From: Cyclina sinensis
Taxonomy: Eukaryota; Mollusca; Bivalvia; Venerida; Veneridae
Length of the DNA stretch: 64,000 nucleotides
Reading direction: 5' to 3'
Assembly: GCA_012932295.1 (NCBI GenBank)
Contig: JAAONU010000001.1
Coordinates: 40,596,780 to 40,660,779 of the forward strand
The notes under the pieces were generated by a model that was given only the letters and a program-made list of their open reading frames with translations, was not told where the DNA came from and made no database searches. Made by a program: the position numbers and the translations under genes. Shown one piece after another: positions 1 through 13,012 of this stretch; positions within the stretch are counted from its first letter, which is position 1; each line of letters opens with the position of its first letter.

Positions 1-2000
1 TTGAATACATTAGTTAGGTCTGTTATTCGGCTCATTTAACGTATGCAGTAGACTTGTTTTGCCTTGATCAATGCATATGATACACAAATCATTCAGTTTA
101 TCCGTCATTTTCTGATTTGAATTTTAGATTTTATCGACGTGATGCGAATTCCAGAGACATCTGATTTATGGCATGTGCAGGCGTTATTGCTGATATGTCA
201 TTCCGGGACAGAATGATCTCTAACACGTGTGAAAATATTGTCATTATCTTAAACTATATTTGGTGTTACAAGATTCAAATGGTCACATGACTTACACAAA
301 ATTAGATGTTTTGTTGATGTTTTTGAACAATCGTTTTGAGTTTGCTAAAATTAAAAGGCTCCTAGCTATCAATAAGTCATAATACTGAAAAGACAAATAA
401 TGAACTCTATAAGATGTTAACTTCCATTGCGAAAGTCAACAACAATGTTCCACCTTAACTTACAATAGTAGATATCAGCATCAGATTTAATGCCCTTATT
501 TAAAAGATAAACAGTGTGTTTTTTCCAGTATTGCATAATTATAAAAGTCAGGTTTCGAAATAAGATTTGTTCTTAATGCTCGATATTAAAAGGATTTTCA
601 TTTATGATGAATCACGTTGACAAAAGCATAGATCATATCTCAAACAGTCAACACAAATAAAATAGTGCTGAATTATAGCTAGCTTTGACTTTGATAGGTG
701 TAAAGAAGAGATGGAACTTGTGAAACAATTGTTCTGCTGAATCTGTCATACATGAATCAAACAAAATAATCAGTTATTATCGAGAAGATCGATTCAAACG
801 TTGAAATTTGTCAGGTTAAGCTACCAATTTTATTAAATTTATGACCTACGAGGGAAAAAGAACATTTTTCCACGAACTTTTGAACATCCCTTGTATTTTA
901 CAACACAGAGAGAAAGAGAGAGAGAGAGAGACCACTGACTTAGAGACTGACATGGATTTGTTATCAGCATGATTCTGCTTTCTTACATTGATATTTTTAA
1001 ACCCTACCAGAAAACTTGTGTCCAGTTGTAGTGGAAACTTCTGCTCAGTTAACAATTTAATGATTAGATATCCGCTAGCCAAACGTGCATTTGTCAAGAT
1101 CAAGCCAAACCAGAAATTAAGGTAGCGCACCTGTAATGAGCACCTTTCCAGATGTTATCTAACATTTTATTTTCATAATCTGCATCATTTCACTGATCTA
1201 CCTGCAAAATTTTAGGTTGGCTTTCCATACTTTTTAGAGAAATAAACGACTTTTTTCGAAACAACCCCACAGCTCGTCTTTTGTTCAGTTTATTTGTCAC
1301 CCTTGGGTATAACAAAGTCCCATATTTCACCCAAATTTCCAAATACCAATACAATACTAGTTTCTACAGATGCAGTAAAGGTGTCAAAACTTGAAAACAG
1401 AGAAAGTAAATCTTTCTTTGTTGACAACAACCTTCCATAACCTGTTAATCTGTGGAAGAGTGCAAAAAATCCAAATGATCTGAGCAGTGTAAAAATTTGT
1501 TTGAGAGAAATCAAAGAGTCAGAAAATTAAAAATATGATTATTACCTTAATATTTAGGACATATTTTTAACAGATAAACTATATCCAGCTTAAATACAGA
1601 AGATAAAAATATTTTACCATGTAGTTTTTGGAAAATTTACATAAATGTAACATGTATGACTCATATTTTCAACAGTTTTTTCTCCTTATTTTAGCCATTA
1701 TTTTGTTACAAGTTTAAAACTGAAGGATTCACTTACCAATTTTAAAATATTTAATGTTTAAATGACTGGTATGAATGTAAGAAGTATTATTTAGCTATAA
1801 AGAGTAATACAGTTTGAAACTACTATTAACTAATATTACTGAATGCAACTAGAGGCTAAAATTGACAGATGTTGTGTTGAAATTTAGTGCACACTTTCAT
1901 TTTCAAAGTTCCAAGTCAAAGAAAAATCTATGATAAACATTGCAATAGGTTACAGACAGTATTGAGAGGTCTCCTTACATAATAAAGAAACAATATTATG
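1..2000. other. No gene identified
   Basis: AT-rich sequence. Two minus-strand frames (846-1130 and 1290-1514) have somewhat protein-like composition, and the first follows an AG that could be an acceptor. Neither has an ATG, a family or a partner exon I can name. Confidence 0.5.
905..931 (+). repeat. (GA)n microsatellite
   Basis: Short, slightly interrupted GA run. The minus-strand frame across it gains a serine/leucine tract from this run. Confidence 0.85.
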
Positions 2001-2008
2001 GGGTTATT

Positions 2009-2150
2009 ATACATTGTTGAGTACAATACAGAATTCTATTGGACGAAGCACAGCTGTAAAACCTATATTGGACGAGATGCTAGCCGAGTCCAATAGGTTT
2101 TGTAGCCATGTATGAGTCCAAGTGAATCAGTATTATGCTCAACAATGTAT
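2009..2150. mobile_element. Palindromic MITE-like element, 142 bp
   Basis: The outer arms ATACATTGTTGAGTACAATA (2009-2028) and TATTATGCTCAACAATGTAT (2131-2150) are reverse complements with two mismatches. A second inverted pair lies inside: AAAACCTATATTGGAC (about 2057-2072) against GTCCAATAGGTTTT (about 2088-2101). The stretch between is also largely self-complementary, so the unit could fold into one long hairpin. No coding capacity. Resembles a short non-autonomous DNA transposon; superfamily unknown. Confidence 0.65.
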
Positions 2151-2312
2151 CATGAACTCTTTCACACCAGCATTTTTCAAGCAGAAAACACATTAAAGAA
2201 AACACTCTCACAGTCAAGGTAATAAGGCAACTTGGGGATACAGAACTTTAAAAAGCGTCTCGAATTTGCAAGAGAGGTAACTGATACAATAGCAACAGGC
2301 AGAGTTTCTTTG

Positions 2313-2425
2313 AGTACAATATGGATTTGATATGGATATTTTGGATTCGGAAAATGAAAAAGAGGCTTGAATTAGTACAATTCAGATTGATATGGATTTT
2401 TTGGACTCGGAAAATGAAAACGAGA
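2313..2425 (+). repeat. 60-61-bp tandem duplication
   Basis: Two copies of a unit with AGTACAAT, GATATGGAT, TTGGA(T/C)TCGG and AAAATGAAAA, starting at about 2313 and 2374. Non-coding as far as visible. Confidence 0.75.
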
Positions 2426-2635
2426 CTAACTGATAAGATTAGATCCAATAATGATTACACTAGATGATCACATGGTACAAGCTGGAAGACCATTTCATTT
2501 GTTACATTTTATAAGGTGTGAAATAATACTATTTAATATCAATAACTTTCTTTCTGTAAATTTGGAAATGGGTAAAGGACTCGTACTTATAAATATCAAG
2601 GTTAATCAAGTATCTAAAGAATCAATGACTGTCTT

Positions 2636-2848
2636 TCATTTTCTATGTTCCTTGTAACTTTTAGCATTCTCAGTATAATTATGATCATGAGAAATGTGTT
2701 TCCTCTTATGGTCATTCCGTATTCGTCTGGAAAAACGACCTTTTTTGTCGCGATTCATTTTCCTGTTTAGTCGCGAAAACCAGTAATTCGTGCCTACTTT
2801 CGATTTTGAAGGCAAGACACCTTTACATCCGGTTGCATTTATTTTCAT
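2636..2848 (-). CDS. Small very basic hypothetical protein or first exon
   Basis: A 70-codon minus-strand frame starting with a true ATG (plus positions 2846-2848). The product is rich in Arg, Lys and His, with a central R-x-M-N-R-D-K-K-G-R-F-S-R-R stretch. No domain is recognised. The surrounding 2.69-3.08 kb has more CpG than its neighbourhood, as host 5' exons often do, and a short plus-strand ATGGCGGGAG frame (23 codons) starts at about 3020. Composition favours coding ancestry, but length and lack of a known family leave it uncertain; it may equally be a fragment of a mobile element. Confidence 0.3.
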   Translation of the reverse strand: MKINATGCKGVLPSKSKVGTNYWFSRLNRKMNRDKKGRFSRRIRNDHKRKHISHDHNYTENAKSYKEHRK

Positions 2849-2849
2849 A

Positions 2850-3870
2850 TTTTATTGATATTTTATGATAAATCTAAGAATTTACCGTGGAAATGTTATG
2901 ATATGAAGGAATTTGGTAAGATATATAAAAAAATATTTTCAGAGTTAAAAACTGAAATTATCTAAAACATTCTTCCGAACACAGCCGACATTTATCGATC
3001 TTTACCGATCTTCGAAGAAATGGCGGGAGTTTTTTACAGTCGCTCTACCTTAAAGCAAATATTATTACGTACTTTTCAAGAACAGTTGTAGTATCGCTTT
3101 ACGTCCGACAGGAAAGCGAGAAGCTCGACTGGTATTGAATGAATATGTAACATGCTGTGGTTTGCGTTAAATGCCAATTATTCAGCTTACAAAATATACA
3201 ATAGTTCCATCAGACATGGGTTTTTCACATACCATTTGCTTAGAGAAACAAATCCTGTTTCAAGGCAATAAATGTCAGTTCACGCCATGTAAATGTTACA
3301 GGTTTTTGCTTGTATCTTATGCTGTTGATCGTATGTAACAGATAAGACTTACTGGCTATCTGGCAACTTTATTGTAAAAATACCATCGATAAGTCGTAAG
3401 TGAATGTAATTTTTTAAGCTGCATGTTTCTTGATTCATATGTATAGTCATACAAAAACTTATGCAAATAACACAATCATATTATTCGAAAAGTAATATTT
3501 TTACCTGTCGAGAAATAAATTTCTGAATTTTTTAGTTACCTCATTATAGAATTATAAAAACTAGATTAAAAGAAAATTTGAAAGTTTTCAGACGATACGG
3601 ATTCGGACGTCATATTTACTCCCAAAAAATCAATGTTTGCAGGTACTCCGTCAAATTAACAATTTTTTTTTATGAAAAGTTGAGATCAAGCAACCGTATA
3701 CGCATTAACATTTAATAATCGGTTAAAAGCATTCGAACGTGATAATGATTACTTTTATCTCATCTTGATGTTAACAAGAACGTATTCGTTCACAAAGAAG
3801 TAGTGTTCTTGCTGAACTTTGCTTGATTCGTATAAATCAATATATTTTATTATGCATTTTAAGAAATTAA
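2850..3870. other. No gene identified
   Basis: AT-rich sequence with one slightly CpG-richer patch near 2.99-3.13 kb. Nothing assignable apart from a 23-codon ATGGCGGGAG frame at about 3020. Confidence 0.5.
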
Positions 3871-6800
3871 GCCAGATATGGAAGCCTGCCAGACAGTACA
3901 ACACGTTCTTTCATTTACTGACCTACATTGAAACTTGTTAGATCTAACTAAAAAGTAATTTCGACGTCAGAGAGTTCATGGCTGCATAGGCCTAACAGAT
4001 TGATGTGCAGATGGAAGTATACTATTGCATTGAAACACTGACACTACGCTCACTGCAAAAGATTTATTAAACATGAATTGTAAGACGTTGCAATAAACGC
4101 TCCATCATCTTTCCAAACGAATAAAAGACAACACAGCACAGATAAATAACTTTCTTGTAACCATCTTGAATATAATTAAACTTAATTAAATTTTGTCGTC
4201 ATTTTTCTCTTTTTTCGAATACAAAGCAAGTCTCAATATAATATATATATTGACTTCAACATTTACTTCCCGTTTTAGAATCAAAACAAAGATCTCGCTT
4301 GAATTCAATCAAACAAACAACATATATAGGGATATAGGGAAACAGCCTTAAGCAAGAACTGTTTCAATATATTTGTCTCCGTTCCAACATGTCAAAGGTA
4401 AACCTTAGAATTTAGCAAAACTAAGTTCGATGATGTGAATTTAGGTGCAGAAATTGCAGAAATTATGCAAAGGCTTGAGGGTCTTTTACATACATATATA
4501 AAACAAAGTTTGTAATAATTCTGGAGAGCTCACAGCTAAATATAATGCAACTTGTGATATCTTTTTACTTGGAAACTCTGTTTATCTTTTTGGTACCAGA
4601 AATTTAAAAGAAACGTCAGATAAGTCATTAGGGGTATGATGAATTACGATGACAATGACACTGATGTTCTGATAACGGGATTTTAGCAAGTTTTAAAGGG
4701 TAAATCAACATTCACATAAGGTTTCTCAAAGCAAAAATATTTCTGTCAAAGTAATTTAGATAGTTAAACGAAACATGTTGTCTCGCCCTTTTGACACGCC
4801 CTTGACATGTATTATTTTGTAGCAGAATTTAGTATCTTACAACTGCTTATAAAGGAGGATCAGGAAAGCTATACATTTTTTGTCTGGAAATAGTTTACAT
4901 TTCGTCATGGCATTTCGTAAAGAGCACAACAATTGTATTATCAATCTTTTTTAACATTTTCATCTTAATTCAGATGTTTTTCAAGCAATTCTTATTTAAT
5001 ATATCTCTGAGATGAAATTTTCTTCTTTTGCCTCTACACAGAAACAAGAAATCGGTAGAAACGATGGATACACCCCGAATAAATGCCAATTCCAAAAGGG
5101 CTATTGTTTAATATATATTATTTAAAAGTATGAAAAATAACAAAGGACAATAACTCCTAAATTATGCAAAATAGAGTTACGGTTCTTGCACGCTGCACTT
5201 CTCCTCATAGAGATCTATCTACCAATAAAGTTTCATATTAATATCTCTTATACTTTGGGAGATATGCCCCGGACAAAAAATAAGTATGAGAAATTTTAAA
5301 GGCCAAAAACTCAAAAATTAATAAAGCAAGAGTTATGGTTCTTGTGCACTGCACTGCTCATCAATGACATCTATCTACTTATAAAGTTTCAAGTTGATAA
5401 CTCTTATACATTGTGAGATATGCCCCGGACAAAAAATAAGTATGAGAAATTTCAAAGGGCAATTACTCAAAAATTAATAAAGCAAGAGTTACGGTTCTTG
5501 TGCACTGCACTGCTCCTTTGAAGTTTGGTCTTGATATCTCTCATAGTTTTTGTGTTATGCTCCGGACAAAATTATGATGGACGAACGGACGATCGAACGG
5601 ACGGACGGGACGGCCGGACAAAGCGGCAACTATATGCTCGCCCTTGGGGGAGCATAATTATCTCCAAGGGTTTTCAGGTTATGCTCCGGACAAGATTTTT
5701 CTAAAACGGGAGATAATTCAAAGATGGGGCAAAAAAGAGTTACGGTTCTTTGGCACTGCAATCCGCCTCAATGCCCTCTAATACTGTGTGCAGTTTAAAC
5801 AAATTATGTCCAAGGGTTTTCAGGTTATGCTCCGGAGAAGATTTTTCTAAAAGGGGTGATATTTCAAAATCGGGGCAAAATAGAGTTATAGTTTTTTGGC
5901 ACTGCACTCCGCGTCAATGCCCTCTACCACTGTGTGCAGTTTAAACAAATTATGCCCAAGGGTTTTCAGGATATGCTCCGGACAAGATTTTTCTAAAATG
6001 GGAGATAATTCAAAAACAGGGCAAAATAGAGTTATGGTTCTTTGGCACTGCACTCCGCGTCAATGTCCTCAACCACTGTGTGCAGTTTAAATAAATTATA
6101 TCCAGGGGTTTTCAAGTTATGCTCCGGACAAAATTATGACGGACGGACGGACAAAGCGGCAACTATATGCTCGCCCTTCGGGGAGCATAATTATCAAAAG
6201 TCTTTGTGTTTTGCCTTAATCCTTTGTTCTTGATTGTGAGATTAGGATAGTGCTGGTCAGACTGGCTTTCTAAAATGACTGTCTGACTACGCCGATATAT
6301 TTACATGCCATGTTACACTCATGGCATCCATTGAATGTATAGGTAGGATTCATATGAACAGTTCCAACTATTTCAGTATTTTTTTTTTGTTCGTTTATTT
6401 GTTTTTTGCTAAAATGCGTGTGTGCGTGCGTGTGCGTGTTCTGTTTTTCTGTTTTTATGTTATTTATTTTTATTATCATACCTATATTTAATTAATTAAA
6501 ATCTATTATATCTTAGTACGCTTGCTAATATATCGTACCGGTGTATACCCAAACAGTCTTAATCAACAGTAAACATATGAAATATCGCTAAGAATATATT
6601 TACTTACAATACGTTTTATATTCATTATTTGCTGGCCTGAACTCTTTGTGGCTCGTGCAAATATTTCTTCTTTAATAACATATTTGAGAATCAGAAAAGG
6701 ATGTGAGCCAGACAATACAGCAATCTTTCATTTATTGAACTACCTCAGACCTTATGAGATCTAACCTCGTTATCGACCTAATAGTTGTATCTCAGCAATT

Positions 6801-8990
6801 AACTGTATTTGAAACTTTTGAAAATCTACATAAACAGATTCACACCACATGACGGAAAATCAGCTGAAAGTATCTATTTGTGAAACATAACATTGAACAA
6901 TATAGTACCTGTCAGAAAGACCAATGCAATACATTTATGAGGTCATGCAGAATATACGTTAACTAGAAAATATTTAGTTTAGCATGAAATCTACATTTAA
7001 CTCCGAAAACAACACTCTCAAGCAGAATTCTATTGAACTAGTAAGCTTTAAAATATTAACAGTCCAAATGTAGATATTATCGAATAGCGACGTCCAAAAA
7101 AAGTGACATTTTCTTTTATAATATGCATCATTACATCTGCTGCGACAGCGGGCAAAATAATTTCCCCAAGAAATGCTAGTCTTGTGAACGGCTGTAATGT
7201 CTGTGACTATGGAAATCTAAAACGATGGGACAGTACGCTGGATACATCTAAGATCATTCATATTTGCTGCATATCTTTATGTCTGGAATGTCAAGACTGA
7301 TTGATTTGAAATGTCGCACGCAACGTCGGTGAAGATCTTTTACTATTCCTGTGGCGACTTAAAATTATTTATTTCGTTTTATAGACAAAAATAACGTGGC
7401 CAGATTAAAACGTTTCTCTCCCACCTTTCAGTGCAGTTAAAAAGTATAGCCGTCATTTTAATCAAAAGAAAGCTAAGTTCAAACATAGCTTACCTAACCT
7501 AAATTATTTGTTACTAACGTGTATGGTTCCTACATGGTCTTACATTCTTATAGTTAAAGCAAATATTTGCCTATGGACGTTAAGTCACATCAATTTTCAG
7601 TTTCAAAGATCAATTCTTACTTGATACTTTTCGACGTCTTATGGGCAGAGAAGGCTGTCAATCATGGTGTATTTCGCGATATATCAGAGTACAACACAAC
7701 TTTATCATGTTGTCGATGCCAAAACCATCAAAGTCATTGCATGGAACATCGGCATTCAACTGCTTGCAATTCAACAATTCATACTTAAATATCTTAGTAT
7801 CATGGTTCATTCCCTGATTAGACAATTTGTAATATTTAAACATAAAAAAATTTAATCACCGGCACATCTGTAATATCCAGTGTCTGAACAGACACGAAGT
7901 TTAAAATAAGTTTAGCAATGAAGCCCTCCAGTGTCTGATCACTTGAATACATTTACTTAATATTGTGCGCTGCTGTCTGTCTTTAAAGTCTTACTTGGGC
8001 TTCAGTAGATAAAAAGATATTTCAGATAAAATCTATTAAATAAATTAAAAGTGGGTATTCATATTAGCGCAAGTGTTATAGAAACACAAACAAACTCGAA
8101 GTAATAATTTAAAGTTTCAAATATAAATATATCAATATAAATAAAGTTCCTTGTCTAAGTCTTATTTTGGAGTTGCCATGAATGAACGTGTCAGACTTAA
8201 AGACTGTAAAGATGAACTATATGCCTCCACCAGATAACATTACAAGAAACATTACAGATGAATATGTTGAAAAATATATCCGTTATACGTGTTCAGAAAA
8301 AAATCAACAACAACAAAACAACATATTTTGAATCTGATCTAATGTGAAGTATGAACACAGAATGTAACAGATAATACGCCTGGTAGATATTCGAGACATA
8401 TTTATTTCTCTCAAGACAGTGTGCTTTTCACGTCCTCACAAACTTTTTATTATTTCATAAGCATAAACTTTAACAACCACACTTTTTAGAGGATAAACAG
8501 CACTACCTGATTAATATGTAAATTACATGAGGTGCATAGTCTATAATTTATTAGTATTTTTATGACCTTAGTTATCGAATACTAAATGACACCTTAGAGA
8601 AAAACGGTTATAGCACTGGAAGTTGCTTATTCATAAAATTCCAAAGTAATGATACGTTTGTCAAAGTTTCATCCAATAATTTTTGAGAATATTGCAGACA
8701 CAAAAGCGCTTTCATAATGAGATGCACAGATTCCGACAGGGAATGTCAACAACAGTTTATACGGCCCCGTACACCTTCAGAATGATCATTTCAACTAAAT
8801 GATGTATAACGATTTCCTTGGATTGCTTTAAAACCCTCGGGACGAACTTACATTTACTCTTTGCAAAATCTAAAACACGAAGGAAGACGAGGGTTTATTT
8901 ATAGTCTTATCGTTTTATTTAGATATGTGATGCTGTAAGAAATTGAAACATTCTCGTCAAGTATTACATAAAACGTCTTGTCACTTGCTT
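3870..8990. repeat. Segmental duplication, copy 1
   Basis: This block is collinear with about 9170-14330. Matching landmarks: about 4240-4310 with 9175-9240; about 4350-4470 with 10740-10890; about 6220-6330 with 11530-11690; 6640-6780 with 12070-12240; 7085-7200 with 12525-12660; 7960-8040 with 13330-13420; 8170-8400 with 13510-13750; 8610-8900 with 13940-14250. Similarity is clear but imperfect, so the event is old. A shorter related stretch near 3870-3960 resembles 6700-6780 and 12140-12210, suggesting a third, partial unit. No shared frame stays open in both copies, so I see no conserved gene in it. Confidence 0.75.
5110..6196 (+). repeat. Bivalve-type interspersed repeat array with 137-156-bp modules and terminal hairpins
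   Basis: About seven diverged modules, recognised by ATGCCCCGG/ATGCTCCGG at 5264, 5420, 5557, 5681, 5827, 5973 and 6119. Spacing is 156 and 137 in the first part and exactly 146 in the last three intervals. Two sub-elements end alike: a GGACGGACGG run followed by AAAGCGGCAACTATATGCTC and a hairpin (about 5632-5658 and 6165-6195, stem ATGCTC..GAGCAT). The short open frames that recur every 146 bp arise from the repeat and are not genes, since 146 is not a multiple of three. From general familiarity this kind of repeat is widespread in bivalve genomes and transcripts. It has no counterpart in the second copy of the surrounding duplication, so it was inserted or lost after that duplication. Confidence 0.82.
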
Positions 8991-10176
8991 ATAATTGCTG
9001 TTAATATTTCTATTTTGTTTCTACTTTGTATAAATAAAGCTGCTTATACTTAAGAAGTGCTAAATGTTAATTATCGTGGACATCATTAACTTATCCTTTC
9101 TTTGTATTTTCGATTACAAGGCGGTGGAAACACCTTAGGTCTCCATGTAAAATAGTATGCCCATGCATTCACTTCAACATGTACTTCCTGTTACTGCACC
9201 GAAACTAAGATCTCGCTTGGAATCAGTCACACAATCTCGTCTTGCATTAATAGCGGAAGGGTTAAATAAATTTGTCTTTTCCATGACACAGTCAAACATA
9301 TCAATAACTAGATGTACAGAAAATAATTAATTTGAATTGATTGAAAGTTTATAACTGACACAAGATATTCTGGTGAACAGCAGACATATATATCAGGAGA
9401 CCCTCACTAGCATCGTTAGGAGAACAATGCTAAAAGTGTATTGAATTTTACATTTGCATTTTAACAACATCTGTCAAAACTGAAGAATGATTTTTATTGA
9501 TTTCATTTAACCCATATAATAATGAGTCATGCAAAATCGAAGTAGCTTATGACAAATATGCAACACAACGCATAATCTGGTCCTGCATCTGAAAATCTTA
9601 CTGCTACAGACATCAGGAGTATTAGTGTTGCATTTCAAAACTAAACTGTTCCACTGAATTGAGAGTTTCTAGTTTTTGTAGGATGCTTGTGTGTACGAAA
9701 CAAATAGTCTGACATTTTTCAAGGCATTTTTTCTTAACAGAGAAGCAGAATGGTATATCTTGCCAGGTTAATATTAACTAGCAAGAATATTGGTACATAC
9801 AGGTCTATCCTCTATGCAGAATCGATCTGTCTCTTCTTGATCCTCTTGAAAATACATTTTCAATTCATAATGCACAATTCTAATTAGACTACTTCATAGT
9901 ACCTAGAATATACCTTTATATTATCAATTAAGCGCAATAGAATAGCATCGAGACTTGTTGAAGTAAACCTTTGATGACAGTAAACCCGTTGCTATCACTG
10001 GATAATGTTATGCGTTATGTCGGGAAGAACATTTTATGATATCAGTCTCGCAAGAAACAAGATTGCAATGATTTATCAATTCATTTTATGTCAGAAAATA
10101 AACATTGCTGAACAAAATGCAGTCTTAGATTACCCTTGCTGTGTTTGATTGTACACGTATTCAGTCAGACCGAAAT

Positions 10177-10306
10177 GAAATAACAACATGAAATGGAAGT
10201 GTGAAATAACAACATGAAAGGGAAGTGTGAAATAACAACATGAAAGATAAGTGTGAAATAACAACATGAAAGGGAAGTTTGAAATAACAACATAAAAGGG
10301 AAGTTA
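10177..10306 (+). repeat. 26-bp minisatellite, five copies
   Basis: Units beginning GAAATAACAACATGAAA start at 10177, 10203, 10229, 10255 and 10281, an exact 26-bp spacing with few substitutions. No coding role seen. Confidence 0.9.
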
Positions 10307-10544
10307 ACAAAATTTGCTTCAGATTAATTAAACCTGCATGTTAAGTTTTATTTTTTATACTATATTGTTTTCGAAAAGTTCTTTGCTCAGCTTTATTACT
10401 TAGATTTGTAAACCGTACTTTCCAGTAGGAAAAGTAGAAACAAATATACTTTAGCAAGATTAACGCATTGGTTTAACAGACTGAACGTTTCATGCATACT
10501 ATTGCATTTAATACAGCAGATTTTGGACAATAAACTTGAACAAG

Positions 10545-10800
10545 AACTGTTTTCAATATATATGTCTCCGTTCCAACATGTAAGCCAGCAGATATGGGAA
10601 AATAAGCTGAAACAAGAACTGTTCTCAAAATATTTGTCTCCGTTGTAACATATAAGACAGCAGATATCGATAAATAGCCGTAAATAAGAAACGTTTCAAT
10701 ATATTTGTCTCCGTTCCAACATTTAAGACAGCAGTTATAGGGAAATAGCCTTTAGCAAGAATTGTTTCAGTATATTTGTCTCCATTCCAAAATGCCACAG
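10545..10800 (+). repeat. 71-bp minisatellite, four copies
   Basis: GTCTCCGTT-type motifs fall at 10564, 10636, 10707 and 10778, a spacing of 71-72 bp. Units share AAGAACTGTTTCAATATATT, TTTGTCTCCGTTCCAACAT and a following CAGCAGATAT. The other copy of the duplication has one such unit (about 4332-4400). Confidence 0.85.
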
Positions 10801-11592
10801 GTAAACCTTAGAATTAAGCAAAACTTATTTCGATTGTGTGAAAATTCAGGTGCAGAAATGGCGGAATAAATATGCAAATTGCAAAGACTTAAAGGTCGTT
10901 TTTATGTTAACAAAGTTTATAGTGATTCTTAACTCATAACTGATTGTAATGCAACTTGTTACATCCCCTGTTTATGTTTTGGTATCAGAAACTTAAAATG
11001 AATAGAAACGTCAGATTAGTCAGATTAGTCATCAACAGGTATCATTTATTAAGCTAACAGTGCCTCTTTGTGCTTGACGTCGGATAAAAACATGTTTTTA
11101 GGGTAAATCAACATTCACAAGTCTTCTCAGAGCAAAAATATTTTGGATAGTTAAGCGTGTTGTCAGAATGACACTCCCTTTTGAAAACAGGCTATTGTCT
11201 TTCCACATAAACTAAAAAAGTACAAAAATATCAAGCTTATTATTGACCTTAATATATGTATACCGCAAACTTTTTGTTTGGTATCTCTAATTTGCTTTTA
11301 AAAAAGTTAATTGCATCTGAATATGGAAAGCTTTATTTTTTGTCTAAAAATGTATATATTCCGTCAAGACACTTCTTAAAGAGCACAACATTCGTATTAT
11401 TAAACTTTATTTTAATATTTTTTTCTAGACTGAGATTTTTTTTTTCAATCAATACTTATTTCATTCTCTAAGATTAGCCGTTCTTCTTTTGCTTCTAGAC
11501 AGAAAGTATCAAACTTCTTTCTGTTTTGCCTTATTCCTTTGTTCTTGATTGTGAGATTAGGATAGCGATGGTCAGACTGGCTTTCTGAAATT

Positions 11593-11663
11593 ACTGTCTG
11601 ACTACGCCGATATATTACTGTCTGACTACGCCGATATATACTGTCTGACAACGCCGATATATT
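11593..11663 (+). repeat. 23-24-bp repeat, three copies
   Basis: ACTGTCTGACTACGCCGATA occurs at 11593 and 11617 and, with one change, at 11640. The matching place in copy 1 (about 6278) has a single unit. Confidence 0.88.
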
Positions 11664-11799
11664 TACATGTCATGTTACTCCTAGCTGCCAGTGATTGTTT
11701 AAGTAAAATTCGTTTGAACAGTTGCCAACCATTTCAGTATTTTATTTCATTTTTTGTTGTTTGTTCGTTTATTTGTTTTCTTTTCGTTATTATTGTTTC

Positions 11800-11850
11800 T
11801 GTGTGTGTGTGTGTTTTGAGTTGTGTGTAGTTGTGTTTTTACTATAATTA

Positions 11851-11884
<34 letters not shown>
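11800..11884 (+). repeat. (TG)n and (ATT)n microsatellites
   Basis: A TG run at about 11801-11814 is followed by an ATT run at about 11851-11884. A GTGTGCG-type stretch sits at the matching place in copy 1 (about 6418-6440). Confidence 0.9.
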
Positions 11885-12617
11885 GAGTATACCTTTTTAC
11901 TTCTATTTTATTATAGTATAATATATTATTTCTTAATAGTCATCCTATTTATCTTTTTGATCAAAACTCTTACCAGATTTTACTGAAACAGTCTTAGTCA
12001 TTAGTAACCCCATCAAATATAAATATTGCTGAGTATATATATTTACTTACAATATGTTTAACTTTATAATTTGCTGGCCTGAACTTTTGGGGGCTCGTGC
12101 AAATAATTCTTCTTAAATAACTTGTTTGAAAATCAGAAGTGGATGTATGTCAGTACAGCAATCATTCATTTATTGACCTACTTCAGATCCTCTGAGATCT
12201 AACTTCATTATAAAAATTACGCCACAGGGTATCGACCTAATGGTTGTATCTCAGCAACTAATTGTAATTGAAACTTTTGAAAATCTTCATAAATGGAAAC
12301 ACACCACATGATGAAAAGATAATTGAAAGTATCGATTTGTAAAACATAACATTGGACAATAAAGTTCCTGTCAGAACGACTACACATTTAAAAGACCATG
12401 CAGTATATAAGTTAACGAGAAAATATTTAGTTTAACATGAACTCACGAACGAAAACACTCTCAAGCAGTATTTTGTTGAATTATACATTTTCAAAATACA
12501 AATAGTCCAAATGTAGATATTTTCGAATTACCGATATGCAAAAAATGTGACATTTTCTTTGATAAAATGTATCATTACATCTGCTGTGAGAGCGGCAAAA
12601 TAATTACTCCAGGAAAT

Positions 12618-13012
12618 GTTTGTCTTGTGAATGGATGGAATATCTGTGACTGTGGAAAGCTTAAGCAATAGGACAGGGCAATATGTACTTCTGTGGCTGT
12701 GGAAAGCTAAAGCAATAGGACAGGGCAATATGTACTTCTGTGGCTGTGGAAAGCTAAAGCAATAGGACAGGGCAATATGTACTTCTGTGACTGTAGAAAG
12801 CTAAAGCAATAGGACAGGGCAATATGTACTTCTAAGCACATTCATATCTGTGGCTGTGGAAAGCTAAAGCAATAGGACAGGGCAATTTTTACTTCTAAGC
12901 ACATTCATATCTTCTTCATTACTGTATGTCAGGCATGTTTGTCTTGTGAGTGGATGGAATATCTGTGACTGTGGAAAGCTAAAGCAATAGGACAGGGCAA
13001 TATGTACTTCAA
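12618..13012 (+). repeat. 47-bp minisatellite with longer-spaced outer units
   Basis: GGACAGGGCAATATGTACTT-type units start at 12671, 12718, 12765 and 12812 (exact 47-bp steps) and again at 12885 and 12990 with longer spacers. Each unit includes CTGTGGAAAGCTAAAGCAAT. The 66-codon minus-strand frame across part of it comes from the repeat. Copy 1 has a single related unit near 7200-7250. Confidence 0.88.

Noticed and set aside
846..1514. Two minus-strand frames of 94 and 74 codons
   Set aside because: No ATG, no family and no linkable exons; reported only in the description of the block.
5750..6233. Three similar 63-64-codon frames at 146-bp steps
   Set aside because: They are the same stretch of an interspersed repeat read three times; the period is not a multiple of three and no start context or domain is seen.
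7103..7300. 65-codon frame resembling a short secreted Cys-containing peptide
   Set aside because: It starts with GTG, and the matching sequence near 12545 is interrupted at once; likely chance.
10177..13012. Regularly spaced short repeats that might suggest a CRISPR-like array
   Set aside because: Units are contiguous minisatellites without unique spacers, in eukaryotic DNA.
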